A DNA stretch of 13,097 nt from Bacteroidales bacterium (lineage in GTDB: Bacteria; Bacteroidota; Bacteroidia; Bacteroidales; Paludibacteraceae). The translations under genes and the position numbers were made by a program. The notes under the pieces were generated by a model, which saw only the letters and a list, made by a program, of their open reading frames with translations, searched no databases and had not been told where the DNA came from. The stretch is taken from positions 1-13,097 of the forward strand of contig CAAFYY010000057.1 of the NCBI GenBank assembly GCA_900767385.1, in the 5' to 3' direction. Shown in pieces: positions 6,947-13,097 of this stretch (the stretch's first letter is position 1; each line of letters opens with the position of its first letter).

Positions 6947-8425
6947 ATGGCAGAATTAAAAGAACTTACCTCTCGTGAGGAAAACTACTCACAGTGGTAC
7001 AATGACTTGGTGGTAAAAGCTGATTTGGCTGAAAATTCAGCAGTTAGAGGTTGTATGGTTATCAAACCTTACGGCTATGCCATCTGGGAAAAAATTCAAC
7101 GTCAACTCGACGATATGTTCAAGGAAACAGGTCATGTCAACGCCTATTTCCCTCTGTTTATTCCAAAATCATACCTTAGCCGTGAGGCCGACCACGTAGA
7201 AGGCTTCGCCAAGGAGTGTGCTGTAGTGACTCACTACCGCCTCAAGACAAATGCTGAAGGTAACGGCGTTGTCGTTGACCCTGCAGCCAAACTTGAAGAG
7301 GAACTCATCGTCCGTCCTACTTCTGAGACCATCATCTGGAGTACCTATAAAAACTGGATTCACTCTTATCGCGACCTCCCTATCCTCTGCAACCAATGGG
7401 CCAATGTCGTTCGTTGGGAGATGCGTACCCGTCTCTTCCTTCGTACAGCTGAGTTCCTCTGGCAGGAAGGCCACACCGCTCACGCTACCCGTGAGGAGGC
7501 TTTGGAAGAGGCTCGCAAGATGTTGGATGTCTATGCTGAGTTTGCAGAGAAATATATGGCTGTGCCTGTTGTGAAAGGTATCAAGTCGCCAAACGAGCGC
7601 TTTGCAGGTGCGTTGGAGACCTTCTGTATCGAGGCTATGATGCAAGACGGTAAGGCTCTTCAGGCTGGTACGTCTCACTTCTTGGGTCAGAACTTCGCCA
7701 AGGCATTCGATGTTCAGTTCATGAACAAGGATAACCAACCAGAATATGTGTGGGCAACCTCTTGGGGCGTCTCAACACGTTTGATGGGTGCCTTGATTAT
7801 GTCTCACTCCGACAACAACGGCCTTGTGCTTCCTCCAAAATTGGCTCCATATCAAGTTGTCATCGTTCCAATCTACAAGAACGCAGAGCAACTCGCAGCC
7901 ATCACTGAGAAAGTAGACACCATCCGCGCTGGCTTGAAAGCATTGAATATCTCAGTTAAATACGACGATGCCGACAACCGCAAGCCAGGTTGGAAATTTG
8001 CTCAATATGAGTTGAAGGGTGTTCCAGTACGCTTGGCTATCGGAGCCCGCGACCTCGAGAACGGCACCGTTGAGGTTATGCGTCGTGATACTCTTACCAA
8101 AGAGACCGTTTCCATGGAAGGCATTGACACTTATATCAAAAACCTTCTCGATGATATCCAAGAGAATATCTACCAAAAAGCTTTGAAGTTCCGCCAGAGC
8201 GTTACCCGTGAGGTGAATTCTTACGAGGAATTCAAAGTAGAGATTGAAAAAGGTGGTTTCCTCGCTTGTCACTGGGACGGTACTCCTGAGACAGAAGAGA
8301 AAATCAAGGAAGAGACCAAAGCAACTATCCGCTGCATTCCTTTGGATGCACCGGAAGAGCCAGGTTTCTGTATGGTAACCGGTAAGCCTTCAAAACGTAG
8401 AGTGCTCTTTGCACGCAGTTACTAA
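6947..8425 (+). CDS. proS: Prolyl-tRNA synthetase, archaeal/eukaryal type (ProS type 3)
   Basis: A 492-residue class II aminoacyl-tRNA synthetase that charges tRNA-Pro with proline in the cytoplasm. The catalytic core has motif 1 around GHVNAYFPLFIP (residues 62-73), the proline-binding TXE loop RPTSETIIW (123-131), motif 2 RWEMRTRLFLRTAEFLWQEG (156-175) and motif 3 around ATSWGVSTRLMGALIMSHSD (270-289). The anticodon-binding domain follows (about 300-400). A C-terminal domain (about 400-492) contains spaced cysteines and ends in FARSY with a C-terminal tyrosine, a hallmark of the archaeal/eukaryal form. It lacks the long insertion domain that bacterial-type ProRS has between motifs 2 and 3. 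The start directly follows a promoter and leader. Codon use is relatively rich in C-ending codons, as expected of a highly expressed gene. It heads the cluster with the methyltransferase and TPR genes. Confidence 0.97.
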   Translation: MAELKELTSREENYSQWYNDLVVKADLAENSAVRGCMVIKPYGYAIWEKIQRQLDDMFKETGHVNAYFPLFIPKSYLSREADHVEGFAKECAVVTHYRLKTNAEGNGVVVDPAAKLEEELIVRPTSETIIWSTYKNWIHSYRDLPILCNQWANVVRWEMRTRLFLRTAEFLWQEGHTAHATREEALEEARKMLDVYAEFAEKYMAVPVVKGIKSPNERFAGALETFCIEAMMQDGKALQAGTSHFLGQNFAKAFDVQFMNKDNQPEYVWATSWGVSTRLMGALIMSHSDNNGLVLPPKLAPYQVVIVPIYKNAEQLAAITEKVDTIRAGLKALNISVKYDDADNRKPGWKFAQYELKGVPVRLAIGARDLENGTVEVMRRDTLTKETVSMEGIDTYIKNLLDDIQENIYQKALKFRQSVTREVNSYEEFKVEIEKGGFLACHWDGTPETEEKIKEETKATIRCIPLDAPEEPGFCMVTGKPSKRRVLFARSY

Positions 8426-9783
8426 TGGCTACACCGCTTCCTCAAGCTTTTATAGAACTAATGAAGCCTCGTTTGCTGAGCGATTATGCTCGCTTCGAGG
8501 CTTCGTTGCTCACTGAACCCTCGGTCAGCATCCGACTGAATGCTGCCAAGGTGCCCGATGTGGTTGAGTCTTCCGCTCTCCGTCAGGTGCCGTGGTGCCG
8601 TGTCGGCCGTTATCTGGAACAACGTCCTATCTTCACCCTCGATCCGCTGTTGCACGCAGGCGCCTACTATGTTCAAGAAGCGTCTTCCATGTTTTTGCAA
8701 CGAGTCGTTGAGCAGTATCTTGCTCATGACGCCTTGGTTCTTGACCTCTGTGCTGCCCCTGGCGGAAAATCCATCATCCTCAGTGATTGGGTGAGTGAGG
8801 GTTTCTTGGTCAGCAACGAAATCATCCCTTCCCGCTGTTCCATCCTTGCCGAAAACCTCATCAAATGGGGCAACGACAGGATTGCTGTCACCAATTCTGC
8901 TCCCGTTGTCTTCGAAAAGATTCCGAATTATTTTGATGCTGTCCTTGTGGACGTTCCTTGCTCTGGAGAAGGTATGTTTCGCAAAGATGAGACGGCTGTC
9001 CAAGAGTGGTCGGAAGCCAATGTCAGACAGTGTGTGACACGCGGACATGAAATCCTACAATCCGCTTTGACGACTTTGAAACCAGGCGGTCTGCTTATCT
9101 ATTCCACCTGTACTTTCAATGAGCAGGAAGACGAAGAGCAGGTACAATGGCTGATAGAGCAGGGTTGCGAACTCCTCAAAGTCGATGTTGAACCGTCATG
9201 GAATATCGAGGAAACCAATGGATACCATTTCTGGCCTCATCGCGTTGAGGGCGAGGGATTGTTCATGGCAGTGCTTCGTAAGAACGGTGAGCATGTTCCC
9301 GATCGTAAGGAGTTGAAAACCAAGAAATCTGTTTTCTCAAAAGCACCGAAGGAGGTTGCTGATGCCTTGTGTGGCAACGACTATCTCTTTGCCCAGCATA
9401 ATGGTGTATGGCATGCCGTTGTCAAACCGTTCTCCGCTACCATAGAGACATTGCTTCAGTGTGCGAAGGTGGTCCACTGGGGCGTCTTGACATTTGAGGA
9501 GAAAGGGAAAAACCTCATACCGCAACAAGGATTGGCGTTGAACTCAAGTCTCAATCGCTCTGCATTCCCTCTGCAATACGAACTCTCAGACAATGAAGCA
9601 TTGCGTTATCTCTCAGCCGAAACTCTCGTGTTGCAAGGCGTAGAGAAGGGTTTCGTGTTGCTGACCTACCATAATGTTCCGTTGGGATTTGTCAAAAACA
9701 TCGGTGGACGTTGCAACAACCTCTATCCTAATAACTGGCGAATCCGTATGGCATGGAAGGAGGCAGATTCTGCATTCAAATGA
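8425..9783 (+). CDS. RNA (cytosine-5-) methyltransferase, NOL1/NOP2/Sun (RsmB/RsmF) family
   Basis: A 452-residue SAM-dependent enzyme that methylates carbon 5 of a cytosine, most likely in 16S rRNA. After an N-terminal RNA-binding part, the Rossmann domain carries motif I LDLCAAPGGKS (residues 106-116), motif IV DVPCSGEGMFRKDE (176-189, Cys179) and motif VI IYSTCTFNEQEDE (225-237, Cys229). Cys229 is the expected nucleophile and Cys179 the residue that helps release product. The C-terminal part (about 285-452), with a HNVPLGFVKN segment near its end, resembles the PUA-like extension of RsmF. Total length is near that of RsmF (about 480), so an RsmF-like role at C1407 is plausible but the target base is not proven. 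Its ATG shares one base with the proS stop (TAATG), suggesting translational coupling. Confidence 0.9.
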   Translation: MATPLPQAFIELMKPRLLSDYARFEASLLTEPSVSIRLNAAKVPDVVESSALRQVPWCRVGRYLEQRPIFTLDPLLHAGAYYVQEASSMFLQRVVEQYLAHDALVLDLCAAPGGKSIILSDWVSEGFLVSNEIIPSRCSILAENLIKWGNDRIAVTNSAPVVFEKIPNYFDAVLVDVPCSGEGMFRKDETAVQEWSEANVRQCVTRGHEILQSALTTLKPGGLLIYSTCTFNEQEDEEQVQWLIEQGCELLKVDVEPSWNIEETNGYHFWPHRVEGEGLFMAVLRKNGEHVPDRKELKTKKSVFSKAPKEVADALCGNDYLFAQHNGVWHAVVKPFSATIETLLQCAKVVHWGVLTFEEKGKNLIPQQGLALNSSLNRSAFPLQYELSDNEALRYLSAETLVLQGVEKGFVLLTYHNVPLGFVKNIGGRCNNLYPNNWRIRMAWKEADSAFK

Positions 9784-9829
9784 CAATAAAGCATCTCAGA
9801 TTCCGTTTAATAAACAGAATATATTCCAG

Positions 9830-11821
9830 ATGAAACAATGGCATAAGATAGTCGTAGCCTTGTGCTTGTCGCTTCTTTCTTTAAGTGGCAAGGCGCAACT
9901 GAATACCGATAAGGTCTTGTCGGTAGGTAGGAGTGCGCTCTATTTCCAAGACTATATCTTAGCTATTCAATACTTCAATCAGGTTATTAAGGTTAAGCCT
10001 TATCTGGTTGAATCGTATTATTATCGGGCGGCAGCCAAAATCAATCTTGAGGATTATGTGGGTGCGGAAAACGATCTTACCCGTGCCATCGAAATCAACC
10101 CTTTTGCTCCACAGACCTATTATGCACGTTGCTTTACCCGTCTGCAACAAGAGCGTTGGAAAGAGGCAGAACAGGATATAGACCAAGCTCTTTATTATAG
10201 TCCAGAGAATCCGACCTACCTGATGATGCGTCTGGAAATCTACGACCACGACAAACGGTATGATGATGCACTGCGCGCTCTCAACTTCCTCATCAATAAG
10301 ACAAACAACCCCGATCTTCAGTTGGAAAAAGGACGCATTCTCTTGATGAAAGAGGATACCATCGGAGCTTTGCGTCATTTTGAAGAGAATATCCTGCGCG
10401 ACAGTTCCAATATCGAGGCGTGGGGCGCTTTGGGTTTCGCCCGTCTGCTTGCTGGTCAATTGGATGAGGCATTGGTGGCTTATGATCGTACGGTTGCCAT
10501 GCACACCTCCAACTCCCAACATTGGGTCAACCGTGGTCTGCTTCGCTATCGAAAGAGTGATTATCGCGGGGCATTGGCCGATTTTGACAAAGCGGTGAAA
10601 TTGGCTCCGAAATCGAAACAGGCACTCTTTAACCGTGCCTTGATACGTTTTGAAATCGGCGATTACAATAAGGCAGTGGATGATTTGAATGTCATCCTCA
10701 ACAACGAACCAGATGCCTTCGATGCTTTGTTTCAGCGTGCCTTGGTACAACAGAAATGTGGCAACAATATGGAAGCCCTTCAAGACTTCTCTGCTGTCTT
10801 GAAGCGTTATCCCACTTTCATCCCTGCTTTGTATGGACGAGCGGAGGCTTACGAATCCATGGGACGCCGTCAGATGGCTTATCGTGACATGCAGTTGGCC
10901 TACAACCTCTCCGAAGAGAGAAAGAAAAAAGGTAAGTCGGTCTATGACGACGAACCTGAAACAGATATGCATGTGGCTGAAGCAGATTCCAAATTGTCTG
11001 CGCGCAACAAGTTGTTCAATGCTACCTCATCGAATGAGAATGTTGCAGCGAATTCCAATTATCAGGTTGAGTCTCGCTCTATTCGCGGAAACATTCAGAA
11101 TAATGATGTTGCTGTAGCCACAGCGACAAACTTTCAGTTGACCTACTATGAGCGGGAGCATTTGGTGGGTGGTGTCGTTGTTTATGATGACTTGCTCAAT
11201 AGCTACAACCAACATCATCCAAACCGTTTGCCTGCCAAATTGGTTTCCAAAGAACTCCCATTGAGTGATGCCTTGGCGACCTTTCATTTCAATGAGATTG
11301 AAAAGGCAACCCTTCAATTGGAGCAACATCCGGATGATACGCAGTTGCTCATGGAGCGCGCCATCGATTTCGCCATGGTTCAAGACTTTGAGAGTGCCAT
11401 TGCCGATCTCTCCAAAGTCCTTTTGTCTGGCGACGAAGCCATGGCATTCTTTGTGCGCGCCAATGTGCGTCATAAATATGTGGAGTATCGCAAAAATATG
11501 GAATCGGCAGGTCGAGAGACTTTGGCTTATGATGCAGAGATGATTCTACGTGATTACAATAAAGCGATTGCGTTGGCTCCTAAATTCCCTTATGCCTATT
11601 TCAATAGGGGCAATATCCTTGCGGAGCGTGGCAGTTATCATCTAGCACTTCGCGACTACGATGAAGCACTGCGCCTGATGCCGAATCTGGCTGAAGCCTA
11701 TCTCAACCGTGGACTCATCTATATCTATACTGGTGAGGTTCAGAAAGGCATTGAGGATTTAGGGAAAGCGGGCGAACTTGGAATCAGTGAAGCATACGCC
11801 TTGTTGAAGAAGATGAGATGA
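9830..11821 (+). CDS. Secreted tetratricopeptide-repeat protein of unknown function
   Basis: A 663-residue protein with an N-terminal signal peptide (basic MKQWHK, hydrophobic VVALCLSLLSLS, cleavage near GKAQ at about residue 23). There is no lipobox cysteine, so a soluble periplasmic or exported form is expected. From about 27 to 375 run around ten TPR units, shown by recurrent patterns such as YFNQVIKVKP, AENDLTRAIEINP, ALADFDKAVKLAP and AVDDLNVILNNEP. A polar, low-complexity linker (about 376-480) separates these from a second TPR block (about 490-663) with ILRDYNKAIALAP and ALRDYDEALRLMP. TPR arrays form protein-binding superhelices; no enzymatic domain is seen. The frame extends back to 9674, but that part overlaps the methyltransferase gene and lacks the signal peptide at its start, so ATG 9830 is chosen. 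It lies 46 bases after the methyltransferase with no clear promoter and is probably cotranscribed. It ends at a strong terminator. Confidence 0.85.
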   Translation: MKQWHKIVVALCLSLLSLSGKAQLNTDKVLSVGRSALYFQDYILAIQYFNQVIKVKPYLVESYYYRAAAKINLEDYVGAENDLTRAIEINPFAPQTYYARCFTRLQQERWKEAEQDIDQALYYSPENPTYLMMRLEIYDHDKRYDDALRALNFLINKTNNPDLQLEKGRILLMKEDTIGALRHFEENILRDSSNIEAWGALGFARLLAGQLDEALVAYDRTVAMHTSNSQHWVNRGLLRYRKSDYRGALADFDKAVKLAPKSKQALFNRALIRFEIGDYNKAVDDLNVILNNEPDAFDALFQRALVQQKCGNNMEALQDFSAVLKRYPTFIPALYGRAEAYESMGRRQMAYRDMQLAYNLSEERKKKGKSVYDDEPETDMHVAEADSKLSARNKLFNATSSNENVAANSNYQVESRSIRGNIQNNDVAVATATNFQLTYYEREHLVGGVVVYDDLLNSYNQHHPNRLPAKLVSKELPLSDALATFHFNEIEKATLQLEQHPDDTQLLMERAIDFAMVQDFESAIADLSKVLLSGDEAMAFFVRANVRHKYVEYRKNMESAGRETLAYDAEMILRDYNKAIALAPKFPYAYFNRGNILAERGSYHLALRDYDEALRLMPNLAEAYLNRGLIYIYTGEVQKGIEDLGKAGELGISEAYALLKKMR

Positions 11822-11842
11822 TTGTCTCTTAGTCTCGATAAA

Positions 11843-11880
11843 AGAAAAGCCGTTGATGACTGTCAACGGCTTTCTTGTTT
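11843..11880. terminator. Bidirectional terminator between convergent TPR and ClC genes
   Basis: A perfect 11-base stem, AAAGCCGTTGA with TCAACGGCTTT (11846-11856 and 11863-11873), closes a 6-base loop. On the plus strand it is followed by CTTGTTT. On the minus strand it is followed by CTTTTA after the stem's own run of T. It lies 24 bases after the TPR stop and 23 bases after the end of the ClC gene on the other strand, so it can serve both. Confidence 0.92.
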
Positions 11881-11896
11881 ATCTCGCTTGTCTGTC

Positions 11897-13097
11897 TTAT
11901 TCTTCGGAGAAATGAACCAATACTTTGCGGTAGGAGTTGAAAATCTTTGATTTGGAGACAAAACCTAAGTAGCGTCCCTCATCATCAACAACGGGCAAGT
12001 TCCATGCGCCAGTGCTTTCAAAGACATCCATCACCTTTTCCATTGGAAGATTGACGTTGATCTTGGCTGGTGCAGAAATCATGAGACGTTCAACGGTGAA
12101 ACGGGTGTAGAGTCGGGGCTGGAACATAATATTGCGTACCTCATCCAAAGGAACGATACCGATTAAGACACCTGTTGATTTGTTGATTACTGGGAAGATG
12201 TTGCGTTTTGACTTGGAAATCACCTTAACGAGTTCGCCCAGAGTCATCTCTGGATTTACGACGTCGAGGTCTGTCTCAATCACACTATCCATCTTCATCA
12301 AAGTCAGTACGGAACGATCTTTGTGGTGTGTAAGCAACTCTCCTTTCTGTGCCAGCCGCATCGCATAGAGACTGTGAGGCTCAAAGGCTACGATAGTAAG
12401 ATAGGAGACGACAGTGGTGATGATCAGCGTGATGAAGAGGTCGTAGCCGCCAGTAAGCTCTGCAATCAGGAAGGTTGCCATCAGAGGAGCATGGAGAACA
12501 CCAGACATCAGACCAGCCATGCCTGCGAAGGCAAAGTTGGAGATTGGGATGTTGGCGCCGATGATATTCAACCCTTCAGCTACGACGAAACCTGTCAGAC
12601 AGCCGACAAACAGACTTGGTGCAAAGATACCGCCTGTGCCGCCTGCACCATTGGTGGCTGTTGTAGCGAATACCTTAAAGAGAATAATCAATGAGAGATA
12701 GAGCACGATGCCCCATACATTATTTTGAAGAGGGGCAAAGATTGACTGATCGAACAATGAGTTGGGATTTGTTGACAACAACGCATCGATAGCCTCATAA
12801 CCCTCGCCATAGAGCGGAGGAAAGAAGAAGATGAGCAGACTGAGTATCACAGTGCCGAGAACAATCTTCCAAATCGGTTTCTTCAGACGTTTGAAGATGC
12901 CTTCAATCCAGATGGTGCAACGGGTGAAATAGAGGGAAACCAAACCGCAGACGATACCAAGGATGATGATGAAAGGAATGCGGTCGACAGCAAAAGGTGC
13001 GTAACCGTCAAAGCAGAATAATGACTCACTACCTGTTAGCAGATAACTCAATGAAGTAGCTGTTACAGAAGTGATGAGCAAAGGCAAAAGCGAGATC
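11897..13097 (-). CDS. ClC-family chloride channel/transporter with two CBS domains, 5' end outside window
   Basis: The C-terminal 399 residues or so of an inner-membrane ClC protein; the frame runs open through the right edge, so the start is missing. Numbering from the TTG codon at 13087, several hydrophobic helices lead to TNGAGGTGGIFAPSLF (about 145-160), which holds the GXFXP chloride-binding loop, and then AGMAGLMSGVLHAPLMA (188-204). HSLY (238-241) carries the tyrosine matching the central chloride-coordinating Tyr445 of E. coli ClcA. Two CBS domains follow (about 266-320 and 335-390), which in this family bind nucleotides and regulate transport. The GSGIP and GREGP motifs, including the gating glutamate, would lie beyond the window. 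Whether it is a channel or a chloride/proton exchanger therefore cannot be told. It converges on the TPR gene. Confidence 0.93.
   Translation of the reverse strand, partial: ISLLPLLITSVTATSLSYLLTGSESLFCFDGYAPFAVDRIPFIIILGIVCGLVSLYFTRCTIWIEGIFKRLKKPIWKIVLGTVILSLLIFFFPPLYGEGYEAIDALLSTNPNSLFDQSIFAPLQNNVWGIVLYLSLIILFKVFATTATNGAGGTGGIFAPSLFVGCLTGFVVAEGLNIIGANIPISNFAFAGMAGLMSGVLHAPLMATFLIAELTGGYDLFITLIITTVVSYLTIVAFEPHSLYAMRLAQKGELLTHHKDRSVLTLMKMDSVIETDLDVVNPEMTLGELVKVISKSKRNIFPVINKSTGVLIGIVPLDEVRNIMFQPRLYTRFTVERLMISAPAKINVNLPMEKVMDVFESTGAWNLPVVDDEGRYLGFVSKSKIFNSYRKVLVHFSEE

Noticed and set aside
7169..7738. Minus-strand open frame of 189 codons within proS
   Set aside because: proS is unmistakable on the plus strand; the antisense frame has no support.
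9674..9829. N-terminal extension of the TPR protein
   Set aside because: It would overlap the methyltransferase gene by more than 100 bases and bury the signal peptide internally.
9959..10972. Minus-strand open frame of 337 codons opposite the TPR gene
   Set aside because: It lies fully within the clear TPR coding frame, shows no recognisable domain, and arises from the repeated codon pattern of the TPR units.
1..13097. Defence, toxin-antitoxin, phage or secretion system
   Set aside because: All sizeable genes match housekeeping or envelope families, and no nuclease, toxin pair, integrase or structural phage gene was seen.

Overview
The window looks like a chromosomal segment of a Bacteroidales bacterium, most likely a Prevotella relative. 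This rests on four things: the Rpb6-like omega subunit encoded directly after bamD, an archaeal/eukaryal-type prolyl-tRNA synthetase, promoter boxes matching the Bacteroidetes -7 consensus TAnnTTTG with no obvious Shine-Dalgarno sequences, and an intergenic repeat whose core (GGCTGC-n3-TCGGCA) is of a kind I associate with Prevotella and Bacteroides. The genus is inferred; no rRNA or other marker is present.

Layout. Positions 1-456 carry no gene. They hold two copies of a 42-base direct repeat cut by the window edge, a degenerate repeat region of about 230 bases bounded by inverted copies of one core, and a minus-strand terminator. A minus-strand operon follows (4149 down to 457): a membrane-anchored PlsC-type acyltransferase, then two GT-B glycosyltransferases, spaced 14 and 7 bases apart. 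A second minus-strand operon (6501 down to 4291) encodes ApbE, the BamD lipoprotein and the omega-like RNA polymerase subunit. It has a recognisable promoter and its own terminator. The gene-free stretch 6535-6946 separates it from a divergent plus-strand cluster (6947-11821): proS, a NOL1/NOP2/Sun-family RNA m5C methyltransferase overlapping proS by one base, and a secreted TPR-repeat protein. A strong bidirectional hairpin then separates the TPR gene from a convergent, 5'-truncated ClC chloride channel/transporter with two C-terminal CBS domains.

How the genes fit together. Most are housekeeping: translation and ribosome modification (proS, methyltransferase), outer-membrane protein assembly (BamD), transcription (omega) and flavinylation of extracytoplasmic redox proteins (ApbE). 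The acyltransferase/glycosyltransferase trio looks like a small envelope-lipid or glycan module whose product cannot be told from sequence. I found no defence system, CRISPR array, transposase, integrase, tRNA or rRNA, and no convincing new system. The observations most worth a second look are the repeat-rich left end, a 136-codon stop-free but start-less frame in the proS/apbE intergenic region, and the uncharacterised split-TPR protein.
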